From the NCBI RefSeq assembly GCF_030816235.1, contig NZ_JAUSXT010000001.1, positions 1,488,001 to 1,552,000 on the forward strand: a stretch of DNA of 64,000 nucleotides, written 5' to 3'. The notes under the pieces are model-generated. The model was not told the origin of the DNA. It worked only from the letters and a program-made list of their open reading frames with translations, and searched no databases. Of this stretch, positions 46,462-54,924 are shown piece by piece; the stretch's first letter is position 1, and every line of letters starts with the position of its first letter. This DNA comes from Microbacterium sp. W4I4. GTDB lineage: Bacteria > Actinomycetota > Actinomycetes > Actinomycetales > Microbacteriaceae. Position numbers and translations under genes: made by a program.

Positions 46462-47823
46462 TCAGAGTGCCAGGTGCTGTCTGACCACCGACGCCAGCGA
46501 TTCCGCGTGGGCGTGAGCGGTCTCGGCATCCGCTGCCTCGACCATCACGCGCACGAGCGCCTCCGTGCCCGACTTGCGCAGCAGCACACGGCCGGTCGAG
46601 CCCAGCTCGGACTCGACGTGCTTCACGGCATCCTGCACGTCGGCGTGATCCGAGACGGCGTCCTTGTCGACATCCTTCACGTTGATCATCACCTGCGGGT
46701 ACACGGTCATGACCGACGCGAGCTCCGCGAGGGTCTTCTTCGTGCGGGCCATCTCCGCCACCAGGTGCAGACCCGTCAGCACGCCGTCACCGGTCGTGGC
46801 GAACTCGCTCATGATCACGTGACCGGACTGCTCGCCGCCGAGCGAATAGCCGCCGGCGTTCATGTCCTCGAGCACATAGCGGTCGCCGACACCGGTCTGA
46901 CGCACGGTGATGCCCTGCTCGTGCATGGCGACGTGCAGCCCGAGGTTGCTCATCACCGTGGCGACGAGCGTGTCGTCGACGAGCTTGCCGCGGCTCTTCA
47001 TCGCCACGGCGAGGATCGCCATGATCTGGTCGCCGTCGACGATCTTGCCGTCGGCGTCGACCGCCAGGCACCGGTCCGCATCGCCGTCATGAGCGATGCC
47101 CACGTCGGCCCCGACGCGCACGACCTCGGCGGCCAGCTTGTCGAGGTGGGTCGAGCCCACGCCGTCGTTGATGTTGATGCCGTCGGGCTCGGCGCCGATG
47201 ACGGTCACCTTCGCGCCGGCACTGGAGAACACTTCCGGAGAGGCGCCGGATGCCGCGCCGTTGGCGCAGTCGAGCACCACGTGCATGCCGTCGAGCCGAT
47301 GCGGCAGAGACGCCAGCAGGTGCAGGACGTAGCGATCCTCGGCATCCGAGAAGCGCTGCACGCGACCCACATCGCCACCGGTCGGCTGCAGCTTGATACC
47401 CGACAGCATCGTCTCTTCGATGCGCCGCTCGACCTCATCGGGCAGTTTCACTCCGCCACGGGCGAAGATCTTGATGCCGTTGTCGGGCGCCGGGTTGTGC
47501 GATGCAGAGATCATCACGCCGAAGTCGGCGTCGATGTCGGAGATCAGGAAGGCCGCCGCCGGGGTCGGCAGAGTGCCGGCATCCAGGACATCCACGCCCG
47601 ACGAGGCGAGACCCGCCTCCACAGCGGCGCTGAGGAAGTGACCTGAGATCCGCGGGTCGCGAGCGACCACGGCGGTGAGCCGCTTGCCGGCAGCCTTGCG
47701 GGCCTCGGCAATACGGCCCTGGCCCAGGACGACAGCAGTCGCCTGGGCCAGGGTGAGCGCAAGTTCGGCGGTGAGGGTGCCATTGGCCAGCCCTCGCACG
47801 CCGTCCGTACCGAACAGTGCCAT
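46462..47823 (-). CDS. glmM: Phosphoglucosamine mutase
   Basis: 453 residues. [17 protein letters not shown] at the N terminus, the phosphoserine loop [17 protein letters not shown] near residue 102, the metal loop DGDADRC and the C-terminal [12 protein letters not shown] phosphate-binding loop are all intact. It converts glucosamine-6-phosphate to glucosamine-1-phosphate, the entry to UDP-GlcNAc, used for peptidoglycan and for several sugars in this locus. It lies 14 bases downstream of rpsI in the usual actinobacterial rplM-rpsI-glmM order. Confidence 0.96.
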   Translation of the reverse strand: MALFGTDGVRGLANGTLTAELALTLAQATAVVLGQGRIAEARKAAGKRLTAVVARDPRISGHFLSAAVEAGLASSGVDVLDAGTLPTPAAAFLISDIDADFGVMISASHNPAPDNGIKIFARGGVKLPDEVERRIEETMLSGIKLQPTGGDVGRVQRFSDAEDRYVLHLLASLPHRLDGMHVVLDCANGAASGASPEVFSSAGAKVTVIGAEPDGININDGVGSTHLDKLAAEVVRVGADVGIAHDGDADRCLAVDADGKIVDGDQIMAILAVAMKSRGKLVDDTLVATVMSNLGLHVAMHEQGITVRQTGVGDRYVLEDMNAGGYSLGGEQSGHVIMSEFATTGDGVLTGLHLVAEMARTKKTLAELASVMTVYPQVMINVKDVDKDAVSDHADVQDAVKHVESELGSTGRVLLRKSGTEALVRVMVEAADAETAHAHAESLASVVRQHLAL

Positions 47824-47837
47824 GTAGGGACTGCGGA

Positions 47838-48323
47838 TCAGCGCTTCGAGTACTGAGGAGCCTTGCGGGCCTTCTTGAGACCGGCCTTCTTGCGCTCGAT
47901 GACGCGGGAGTCGCGCGAGAGGAAGCCGGCCTTCTTGAGGGTCGGACGGTTGTTCTCGGCGTCGATGTTGTTCAGCGAACGGGCGATGCCGAGACGCAGC
48001 GCGCCGGCCTGACCCGAGTCGCCGCCACCCGAGATGCGGGCGATGACGTCGTACGCACCCGCGAGGTTCAGCACGGTGAACGGGTCGTTGATCAGCTGCT
48101 GGTGCAGCTTGTTCGGGAAGTAGTCCTCGAGAGTACGACCGTTGACCGTGATCGTGCCCGAGCCGGGGACCAGACGCACGCGGGCGATGGCCTGCTTGCG
48201 ACGGCCGACGGCTGCGCCGGGAACGGAGAGCACGGGGCGGGGTGCGGACTCCACTGCCTCGGCCTCAGGGCTCGAGGTGGTGAAGTTCTGCGGGAATTCT
48301 GCGGTGTCCTGAATGTCAGCCAC
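47838..48323 (-). CDS. rpsI: Ribosomal protein uS9
   Basis: 161 residues with an actinobacterial acidic N-terminal extension of about 35 residues. [27 protein letters not shown] and the basic C-terminal tail ending [12 protein letters not shown] are characteristic; the tail reaches the ribosomal P site. 26 bases downstream of rplM and in the same transcript. Confidence 0.97.
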   Translation of the reverse strand: MADIQDTAEFPQNFTTSSPEAEAVESAPRPVLSVPGAAVGRRKQAIARVRLVPGSGTITVNGRTLEDYFPNKLHQQLINDPFTVLNLAGAYDVIARISGGGDSGQAGALRLGIARSLNNIDAENNRPTLKKAGFLSRDSRVIERKKAGLKKARKAPQYSKR

Positions 48324-48349
48324 GAGTATGTCCTTAGTCTGGGCGGCGC

Positions 48350-48796
48350 TTACTGGGCGACCTGGTCGAGGGTGTACGGCGTGGGCTGCTGTGCGGCGTG
48401 CGGGTGCTCGGCACCGGCGTACACCTTCAGCTTCGACAGCTGCTCACGGCCCAGGGTGTTCTTCGGGAGCATGCCGCGGACGGCCTTCTCCACGGCGCGA
48501 ACCGGGTTCTTCTCGAGGAGCTCGGCGTAGCTGGTGGACTTCAGGCCGCCCGGGTAACCCGAGTGACGGTAGGCCATCTTCTTCTGGAGCTTCTGACCCG
48601 TGAGGGCCACCTTGCCGGCGTTGACGATGACGACGAAGTCGCCCACGTCCACGTGCGGAGCGAAGGTCGGCTTGTGCTTGCCACGCAGGATTGCTGCGGT
48701 GTGCGAAGCGAGGCGGCCGAGAACGACGTCAGTGGCGTCGATGACGATCCAGTCACGCTGGATCTGCCCGGCCTTCGGGGTGAATGTGCGCGTCAC
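48350..48796 (-). CDS. rplM: Ribosomal protein uL13
   Basis: 148 residues from a GTG ([10 protein letters not shown]). The frame extends far upstream but only through repeat-derived sequence. [46 protein letters not shown] and [15 protein letters not shown] are typical. First gene of the rplM-rpsI-glmM operon; the promoter is probably in the roughly 200 bases before the start, where I could not assign hexamers. Confidence 0.96.
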   Translation of the reverse strand: MTRTFTPKAGQIQRDWIVIDATDVVLGRLASHTAAILRGKHKPTFAPHVDVGDFVVIVNAGKVALTGQKLQKKMAYRHSGYPGGLKSTSYAELLEKNPVRAVEKAVRGMLPKNTLGREQLSKLKVYAGAEHPHAAQQPTPYTLDQVAQ

Positions 48797-49003
48797 AATA
48801 GTGCTGCTTTCTTGATTCGAACGGAGAGGTTCGTGAATCCCACTCCGGGGTGGTTCTCTGTCTCTGAGCGAGACGGGGAACACGCCAGTGGAGGGCTCAC
48901 GTTCGTCGTGCAGGCACCTCGGCAGGCCGAAGCGCAGGCACCAAGGAGCCAGCTTACAGCATCCCGGGCGTGGCGCGGTATCCGGTGCTGGTGCTTCTTC
49001 CCT

Positions 49004-49069
49004 CCTTGGCAGGGTCTCTTCCTTCGCAGGATCTCTCCCTTCGCAGGTGCTCTCCTTCGCAGGTGCTCT
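49004..49069 (+). repeat. Tandem 16-17 base CCTTCGCAGG units
   Basis: Four adjacent units, starting at 49004, 49021, 49038 and 49054, each begin CCTTCGCAGG (first with one mismatch, CCTTGGCAGG) and end in CTCT. The last runs directly into the 57-base palindrome, whose left end has the same TTCGCAGG core. Confidence 0.8.
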
Positions 49070-49072
49070 CCT

Positions 49073-49128
49073 TCGCAGGGCGCAACACGCCGCGTGCTCC
49101 GGTGCGAAGCGGCCACACGCGCCCTGGG
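49073..49128. repeat. 57-base palindromic repeat, copy 1
   Basis: Begins TCGCAGGGCGCAACACGCCG and ends ACACGCGCCCTGGGA. The arms pair as CAGGGCGC/GCGCCCTG and GCCGC/GCGGC, leaving a five-base unpaired internal bulge. This copy is one base shorter and has CTGGGA in place of CTGCGA. Confidence 0.75.
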
Positions 49129-49166
49129 AACCCGTTCGACCTGGCCTGGCATTTCTTTCTCTTCTT

Positions 49167-49223
49167 TCGCAGGGCGCAGCACGCCGCGTCATCCGCCGCG
49201 AAGCGGCCACACGCGCCCCGCGA
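49167..49223. repeat. 57-base palindromic repeat, copy 2
   Basis: Begins TCGCAGGGCGCAGCACGCCG and ends CACACGCGCCCCGCGA. It has the same arms and spacing as copy 1 and lies 103 bases before the start of the DUF559-like gene. Confidence 0.75.
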
Positions 49224-49326
49224 GTGGGCGCGCGTTCGCCCTGCACATTCCCGGCTCCGCGCGGGTTGTGCACAGATCGTGGCTCCCGGCGGCTTCCGCG
49301 TCGGCGCACCCGCGCACAGTGGACGG

Positions 49327-50313
49327 ATGCCGAAGAAGCCATCTCCCCTGCCGACGACCCTTGGCGGGCATTTCAGCACGACGATCGCGCTGCAGTCCGG
49401 CGTGAATCGACGTCGTCTGCGCTCCAAGGACCTGACCGCTCCATTCCATGGGACACGGCGCACACAGGAGGACATCAACGCCGAGAATGAGGAGATCGAA
49501 AAAGATGCCTCGCCGCTCGCGCTCAGCCGTGCGGTCGCCCGTCGCATCCGGTCGAAGGCGCTGTCGTTCCTTCATGTCATGCCCGAGGGCGGCTTCGTCT
49601 GCGGCAAGAGCGCCGCGGCGCTGCGCGAGTACCCCATCACTCCTGGCGATGATCTCGACATCGGCACCATCACTCCACACCGCTCTCCTCGCGGTCGTGG
49701 CATCAAAGGCCGACGTATCGAAGCTCACCTTGTCGAGGTCGAACTGCTCGATGGCATCCCGGTCACCACACCGGCGAGCACCTGGGCGATGCTCGCGAAG
49801 GATCCGAGCGTGCGGGAGCTGACACAAGTCGCTGATGCGATCCTTCACATCCCTCGCGACAACCATGGCAGACCGCATCCTGAGCTCGCAGGCGGTACCC
49901 GCGAGGATCTGCAGGCGATGATCGATGCCGGCCGCCGCATCGGCGTGAACCGACTGCGAGAGGCGCTGGCGTGCGCGAGGGTCGGAAGTGCCTCACCGTT
50001 GGAGACCGATTACCGATTGGATGCCGAGGCTGATGGCCTGCCCGAGCCGGAGCTCGATGTCGAGATCCGTGATGCCCGGGGCAGACTGATCGGCATCTCG
50101 GAGATCGTGTACCCCGCGTATAAGACGGTCGTCGAGGTGGAGGGCGATCATCATCGAACCTCGCGCCGGCAGTGGAACCGGGACATCCAGAAGTACCGGG
50201 ATTATGCCGAAGCGGGATGGGAGGTCGTGCGACTCACATCCCAGCAGATTCGAGTGGATCGCACCGCTACGCGCATCGTCCGTGCAGTGCTGAATCGCCG
50301 CCGCGCGGCATGA
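49327..50313 (+). CDS. DUF559/PD-(D/E)XK nuclease-like protein
   Basis: 328 residues from [14 protein letters not shown]. The N-terminal 100 residues are basic and helical, possibly nucleic-acid binding; the middle has [18 protein letters not shown] and [14 protein letters not shown] as in AbiEi-like/DUF559 proteins; the C-terminal 110 hold a restriction-endonuclease-like core: [20 protein letters not shown], then [15 protein letters not shown] and [14 protein letters not shown]. The E and VEVEGD positions could be the metal-binding residues. Such proteins are common in actinobacteria and uncharacterised. It is bracketed by five copies of a palindromic repeat. Confidence 0.7.
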   Translation: MPKKPSPLPTTLGGHFSTTIALQSGVNRRRLRSKDLTAPFHGTRRTQEDINAENEEIEKDASPLALSRAVARRIRSKALSFLHVMPEGGFVCGKSAAALREYPITPGDDLDIGTITPHRSPRGRGIKGRRIEAHLVEVELLDGIPVTTPASTWAMLAKDPSVRELTQVADAILHIPRDNHGRPHPELAGGTREDLQAMIDAGRRIGVNRLREALACARVGSASPLETDYRLDAEADGLPEPELDVEIRDARGRLIGISEIVYPAYKTVVEVEGDHHRTSRRQWNRDIQKYRDYAEAGWEVVRLTSQQIRVDRTATRIVRAVLNRRRAA

Positions 50314-50330
50314 GCGCAGCTGCGCGCCCC

Positions 50331-50588
50331 GCTCGCAGGTCACAACACGCCGCAACCCACGCCGGGAAGCGACCATATGCGCCCTGCGAACGACATGGGG
50401 TCTGCAGCACGCCCGCCCGCACCCCGCTCGCAGGTCACAACACGCCGCAACCCACGCCGGGAAGCGACCATATGCGCCCTGCGAACGACATGGGGTCTGC
50501 AGCACGCCCGCCCGCACCCCGCTCGCAGGTCACAACACGCCGCATCCCACGCCGGGAAGCGACCATATGCGCCCTGCGAACGACATGG
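50331..50588 (+). repeat. 95-base tandem array carrying 57-base palindromes (copies 3-5)
   Basis: Units start at 50331, 50426 and 50521, exactly 95 bases apart; two are complete and the third ends after about 68 bases. Each opens GCTCGCAGGTCACAACACGC; its palindrome (50333-50389, 50428-50484, 50523-50579) ends ATATGCGCCCTGCGA, and ACGACATGGGGTCTGCAGCA follows. Units differ at only one or two positions in the overlapping part. Confidence 0.92.
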
Positions 50589-50609
50589 TTGCCGACCCCG
50601 ACCCCGCAT

Positions 50610-51278
50610 CTACACGGCCGCGGCGGTGACCAGGATCGGGCGGTGGTCGCTCGTGCCCTGGGGCAGGGTCGTGATGTCCGAGATGTCGAAACCCGAAGAG
50701 GTCGCGAAGTCGTAGTGACCGCGGAACACCCGGTAGCGGGTGTACGTGCGGTCGTCGCTCAAAGTCAGGCGGTATCCGTGCTCGCGCACCGTCTGGCCCA
50801 GGTTCTCCTTGAACACCGGGTAGTTGTAGTCCCCCACCATCAGCACCGGCAGGTCGGGGCCGAGCGCCTGCAGCGCGTCCAGTCCGGCACGGATCTGATT
50901 GCGCCGCAGCGAGTTCAGCGCGGTCAGCGGCGCGGCGTGGAACGACGCCACGATCAGCCCGTGCCCGGTGTCGATGTTGCGAAGCCGGGCACCGAGCACC
51001 CGTTCGTGCGCGGGCTTGAGCACGCGGTCATGCAGCGACTTCTTCAGCCCGATCGTGCGCGTCGCCTCGACACGGTACTGATTGCTGCGCAGGTACATCG
51101 CCAGCCCGAGACGGTTGCCACTGGTGGCCCGCACCAGCGAGAGCCCGTCGATGACCTCCGGCAGGGCCGTGGTGTCGCATTCCTGCAGGCAGAGGATGTC
51201 AGGATCGTGCTCTCCGACCAGCGCCGCCAGTTCCGTGGCAGCCCGATGCTTGCGCAGGTTGTACGAGATCAGCCTCAT
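50610..51278 (-). CDS. Endonuclease/exonuclease/phosphatase family protein
   Basis: 222 residues. MRLISYNLRKHR, DILCLQECDTTALPEV, LMVGDYNYPVF and GTSDHRPILVTA supply the N, E, GDxN and SDH residues of the EEP metal-dependent phosphodiesterase fold. It lacks a signal peptide or membrane helix. Substrate unknown; could be DNA repair or a phosphodiesterase. 64 bases downstream of truA on the same strand. Confidence 0.9.
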   Translation of the reverse strand: MRLISYNLRKHRAATELAALVGEHDPDILCLQECDTTALPEVIDGLSLVRATSGNRLGLAMYLRSNQYRVEATRTIGLKKSLHDRVLKPAHERVLGARLRNIDTGHGLIVASFHAAPLTALNSLRRNQIRAGLDALQALGPDLPVLMVGDYNYPVFKENLGQTVREHGYRLTLSDDRTYTRYRVFRGHYDFATSSGFDISDITTLPQGTSDHRPILVTAAAV

Positions 51279-51342
51279 ACCGCCACGGTACCGCCGTCAC
51301 CTGAAGGCGGAACCCCTCTTGACGAGACGCCGTGTCCCGGGC

Positions 51343-52218
51343 TCACGCCTCCCGGCCGCGACGGTTGCGGGTCTGCTCGGCGCGGGATGCCAGCAGCTCG
51401 TCGGCCGGATACCCGACCTCGGCCAGCGTCAGCCCGCGGGCGGGCAGAACCTTGAACGCACTCGTGCGGGTCAGCTCGTCACGCAGGCGCACGACATCAT
51501 CCACCGACAGCTTGCCCTCCCCCACCGCCGCACACGCGCCGACCAGCGCGCGCACCATGCTGTGGCAGAACGCGTCGGCCTTCACCTCGGCGACCAGCAC
51601 ACCCTCGGCATCCCGCTCCCAGCGGTAGTCCAGCAGGGTACGGATGGTCGTCGCCTCGTCGCGCGGCTTGCAGTACGCGGCGAAGTCGTGCAGCCCGATG
51701 AGCGTGCGCGCGGCGGCATCCATGGCATCCGCATCGAGAGCTGCGCGCACCGTCGTGGTGTCGTCGCGACGCATCGGGTCGTACCCTACGGTCAGGTCGG
51801 CCAGGCGATACCGGTAGCGCCGCCACACCGCCGAGAAGCGCGCGTCGAATCCTTCGGGCGCGAGCGAACTGCGGCTGACGGTCACATCGGGGTACTGGCC
51901 GAGAACTCCGCGGATGCGACGGGCGAGCGACACCGCTGGATCAGGCACCGCTGGATCAGGCACCGCTGGATCGGACGCTGCGCGCCCCTGCCGTGACTCG
52001 ATGCGGGCCCACTGCCCCTCGTCGAGGTCCACGTGCGCCACCTGACCTGAGGCGTGCACTCCGGCATCCGTCCGTCCTGCGACGACGAGACGTACGTCGG
52101 AGCCGAGGATGCGAGCCAGGGCCGCCTCGAGCGTGCCCTGCACCGTGCGCAGCCCGGGCTGGGTCGCCCACCCGCGGAAGTGGGTGCCGTCATAGGCGAT
52201 GTCCAGGCGAATGCGCAC
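51343..52218 (-). CDS. truA: tRNA pseudouridine(38-40) synthase
   Basis: 291 residues. IAYDGTHFRGWATQPGLRTV, the catalytic Asp in AGRTDAGVHASGQVAHVD, and KADAFCHSMVRALVG are TruA motifs. After residue 80 it has an unusual insertion reading DPAVPDPAVPDPAV, made by a 15-base tandem repeat. Core length and motifs are otherwise normal. It lies right of the nuclease-repeat region, consistent with the rplM-to-truA neighbourhood known in actinobacteria. Confidence 0.95.
   Translation of the reverse strand: MRIRLDIAYDGTHFRGWATQPGLRTVQGTLEAALARILGSDVRLVVAGRTDAGVHASGQVAHVDLDEGQWARIESRQGRAASDPAVPDPAVPDPAVSLARRIRGVLGQYPDVTVSRSSLAPEGFDARFSAVWRRYRYRLADLTVGYDPMRRDDTTTVRAALDADAMDAAARTLIGLHDFAAYCKPRDEATTIRTLLDYRWERDAEGVLVAEVKADAFCHSMVRALVGACAAVGEGKLSVDDVVRLRDELTRTSAFKVLPARGLTLAEVGYPADELLASRAEQTRNRRGREA
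51931..51974 (-). repeat. 15-base tandem repeat inside truA
   Basis: CACCGCTGGATCAGG occurs twice exactly (51931, 51946) and a third time truncated or with a change (51961, CACCGCTGGATCGG). On the coding strand it reads PDPAV repeats. In-frame copy changes would vary the protein in 5-residue steps. Confidence 0.9.
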
Positions 52219-52277
52219 CCACTCAGCCTAAGCTGGAGCTTTCCCCTCCTCTGTGAAATGCGCCCCTCCACGTCGTG

Positions 52278-54125
52278 ATGTCTCCGTCCTCGCCCCACAT
52301 TCCGCGGTACGCGGGGCTCGATGGACTCCGCGCGATCGCCGTCTGCCTGGTGCTGCTCTACCACCTGTTCCCCGGCGCCGGCCTGCCGAGCGGATTCGTC
52401 GGGGTGGACGTCTTCTTCGTGGTGAGCGGTTTCCTCATCACCTCGCTCCTGCTGCGCCCGACCCGCCACACTCTCCGCCATCGTCTGGTCGACTTCTGGC
52501 GCCGCCGCGCACGCCGACTTCTGCCCGCGCTCGCGCTGATGCTGACGGTGTGCGCGACCGCCGCCTGGCTGATCGGCGGCGACGTCCTCGTCGGCATCGG
52601 ACGACAGCTGCTGGGGGCGGCGACCTTCAGCTACAACTGGGTCGCACTCGCGGGCGGTTCGGACTACTTCGCGGCGACCGAGCCCGAGCTGTTCCGCAAC
52701 GTGTGGTCGCTGGCCGTGGAAGAGCAGTTCTACCTGCTCTGGCCGCTGCTGCTTCCCGTGCTGCTGCTGGTCCTTCGGGTGCGTTGGATGCTCGTGGCGT
52801 TCGCGCTGGCGGCCGCCACGGCATCCGCGTGGTGGATGTCGATTCTGGTGGGATCGGATGCCGTGACCCGCGCGTACTTCGGCACCGACTCGCACGCGTT
52901 CGGCGTGCTGCTCGGCATCGCGCTGGCCTTCGCCCTGCGGAATATGCCGGAGCGGGAATGGATGCGCTCCCGCACGGCGCGACTCGGCGGCATCGGAGTC
53001 GGGATGCTGGGACTCGGGCTGATCGTGACCGCGGCTGCGCAGCCGGATCCGGCGGTGGGCTCGGCGTTCCCCTGGACGCTGCTGCTGGCATCCGCAGGCA
53101 CCCTGCTGGCGATCATCGCGGGCGTGCTGCCCGGCTCCTGGTTCGGGCGTGCGATCGACGTGCAGCCGCTGCGCTGGATCGGCGATCGCTCGTACGGCAT
53201 CTATCTGTGGCATTGGCCCGTGCTCGTGCTCGTCACCGCCGCGAGCGGGCTGGGCGTCTCGGGCAGCGTCGGCGAGGTGCCGGTGTGGGCGGGGGCACTC
53301 GCCCTCGCGCTGTCGCTTGTCGCCGCGGCCGCGTCGTACCGGTTCGTCGAGACTCCCCTGCGCCGGTACGGGTTCCGCCGCTCGCTGAGAGCCGTGCGCG
53401 CCCGGCTCGCACGCGGTCCGCGGAGCCGACTGGCGATGCTGGGCGGCGTACTGGCGGGAGCGCTCGCACTCGGCGGCACGACCGCCGCGGTCGCGAGCGC
53501 GCCTCCGATGACGACGTCGGAGATGACCATCCGGGCGGGCCAGCGCGCCATGGATGCTGCCGACCGGCGCCCCAGGCCCGCACCGACGCCTGAGGCGATC
53601 ACCGGCGATGACATCACCGCCGTCGGGGACTCGGTGATGCTGGCATCCGCCCCCGCCCTGTACGAGAAGCTGCCCGGCATCGCCGTGGACGCCGCCGTGT
53701 CGCGCTCGATCTGGGCCGGGCCCAAGATCATCGATGCGCTCGCCTCATCAGGGCACCTGCGCGATCACGTCGTGGTGGCCCTCGGCACCAACGGCTCGGT
53801 GGACGCCGGGGTGCTTCAGAAGATCGCCGACACCGTGGGACGCGATCGCGACCTGGTGCTCGTGAACGCCTACGCGCCGCGCGACTGGATCCCCGGTGTG
53901 AACAGCGACCTCACCGCGTTCGCCGACGCCCGCAGCGGTGTGGTCGTCGCCGATTGGGCGGACGCCATCGCCCCGCACGAGGATCTGCTGGCCGGCGACC
54001 GCATCCACCCCGGCATGGCCGGGGGCCGCATCTTCGCGGACGTCGTGGAGCAGGGCATCCGCGCATCCGAGATCGAGCGCGCGGGCCGCGCCGCACCCCC
54101 GGACCGGGTGCCGACCGCGCCGTGA
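52278..54125 (+). CDS. OafA-like acyltransferase-3 with C-terminal SGNH domain
   Basis: 615 residues from the ATG (a GTG three bases earlier is equally possible). Residues 1-370 carry about ten membrane helices with YAGLDGLRAIAVCLVLLYHL, GVDVFFVVSGFLITSLLL and NVWSLAVEEQFYLLWPLLLP, the acyltransferase-3 (OafA/PatB) hallmark. After one more helix, an SGNH-like domain begins with ITAVGDSVMLASA and includes VVVALGTNGSVD and DRIHPGMAGG. These enzymes O-acetylate glycans or peptidoglycan on the outside. It may modify the surface polysaccharide. Confidence 0.9.
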   Translation: MSPSSPHIPRYAGLDGLRAIAVCLVLLYHLFPGAGLPSGFVGVDVFFVVSGFLITSLLLRPTRHTLRHRLVDFWRRRARRLLPALALMLTVCATAAWLIGGDVLVGIGRQLLGAATFSYNWVALAGGSDYFAATEPELFRNVWSLAVEEQFYLLWPLLLPVLLLVLRVRWMLVAFALAAATASAWWMSILVGSDAVTRAYFGTDSHAFGVLLGIALAFALRNMPEREWMRSRTARLGGIGVGMLGLGLIVTAAAQPDPAVGSAFPWTLLLASAGTLLAIIAGVLPGSWFGRAIDVQPLRWIGDRSYGIYLWHWPVLVLVTAASGLGVSGSVGEVPVWAGALALALSLVAAAASYRFVETPLRRYGFRRSLRAVRARLARGPRSRLAMLGGVLAGALALGGTTAAVASAPPMTTSEMTIRAGQRAMDAADRRPRPAPTPEAITGDDITAVGDSVMLASAPALYEKLPGIAVDAAVSRSIWAGPKIIDALASSGHLRDHVVVALGTNGSVDAGVLQKIADTVGRDRDLVLVNAYAPRDWIPGVNSDLTAFADARSGVVVADWADAIAPHEDLLAGDRIHPGMAGGRIFADVVEQGIRASEIERAGRAAPPDRVPTAP

Positions 54126-54137
54126 GGGTGCCTGTGC

Positions 54138-54809
54138 TCAGACGCGGGGCGGGTTGAAGACCACGTACTCGGTGTTGGAGTTCCGGTTGTTCGTGCTGTC
54201 CGTGTCTGTGACATCGGCCCCCGGCTGCAGCTGGAAGTCGGACCTCATGAGCACCCGATAGAAGTCCGTCGCGTCGTCGCTCAAGTCGTTCAGATCCACG
54301 GTGAAGTTCACGGCAAAGCTCGCACCGGCCGGGAGCTCCTGGTTGAGCACGAAATCCCAGATGCGGCGCAGGGCGAGTGGATTCGTGGCTATGGTCTCTG
54401 TGCGAGTTCCGGCTGGCGCCAGCGAGTACCCGTCCGAGTTGGTGATGGCCAGCGTCGCGGTGTTCCAGATCAAGTCGAGAGGAAGGCCGAGTGAGACCAC
54501 TGCGCCGCCGGGCAGTGGATCTGGCCCAAGATTCCCGAACGTGTAGGTGAACGCCAGGGTTCGCGGTCCTTGGTAGTAGGGAAGAGTGTTGCCGCTCTCG
54601 GTGATGACACCGTCGGGGGGGCTATCGGGCAAACGTGCCGTCGACCACAGATTCACCTGTGATTGCGTGGAAGCAGCGGCCAGTGGCATCGCGACGGCGG
54701 CAGCCACCACCGGAACCGACCACATAGCGGCCTTGCTCACCGTGCGTCGGCTGAAAGACGCCGAATAGGCTGCGGGCGCGGGAGTACTGCTGTTCAGACG
54801 ATCTCGCAC
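54138..54809 (-). CDS. Exported surface protein with twin-Arg-type signal, second copy
   Basis: 223 residues. N terminus FSRRTVSKAAMWSVPVVAAA followed by ASTQSQ is nearly the same signal as in the protein at 12581-13372. The mature part has TFGNLGPDPLPGGAVVSLGL, an immunoglobulin-like or DUF11-like beta-sandwich pattern, and ends with DSTNNRNSNTEYVV. No sortase motif seen. It converges on the OafA-like gene with 12 bases between. Confidence 0.75.
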   Translation of the reverse strand: MRDRLNSSTPAPAAYSASFSRRTVSKAAMWSVPVVAAAVAMPLAAASTQSQVNLWSTARLPDSPPDGVITESGNTLPYYQGPRTLAFTYTFGNLGPDPLPGGAVVSLGLPLDLIWNTATLAITNSDGYSLAPAGTRTETIATNPLALRRIWDFVLNQELPAGASFAVNFTVDLNDLSDDATDFYRVLMRSDFQLQPGADVTDTDSTNNRNSNTEYVVFNPPRV

Positions 54810-54924
54810 GGATCAGTTTCCCCACTGCTGTCGAGACGTCATGGCGATCGCCTTCTGAGCTCAACGTACGCGAAATAAGCCCTGCGAGCATGTGCGGGCG
54901 CCAAGAAGTCCGCACGAACCCTGT

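Larger units (their letters stand above)
48797..49326. other. Repeat-bearing intergenic region upstream of rplM
   Basis: 530 bases between the divergent rplM and DUF559-like genes. The left third should hold the rplM promoter; the middle has four tandem CCTTCGCAGG units; the right half has two copies of a 57-base palindrome. Open frames here are repeat-derived (runs like [13 protein letters not shown]) and were not taken as genes. Confidence 0.6.

Noticed and set aside
48797..49342. N-terminal extension of rplM by 180 codons
   Set aside because: The frame runs through tandem and palindromic repeats; uL13 is about 148 residues and has a GTG at the expected place.
50331..50588. CRISPR array
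   Set aside because: Units are tandem at 95 bases with conserved spacer, not short repeats with unique spacers; no cas genes seen.
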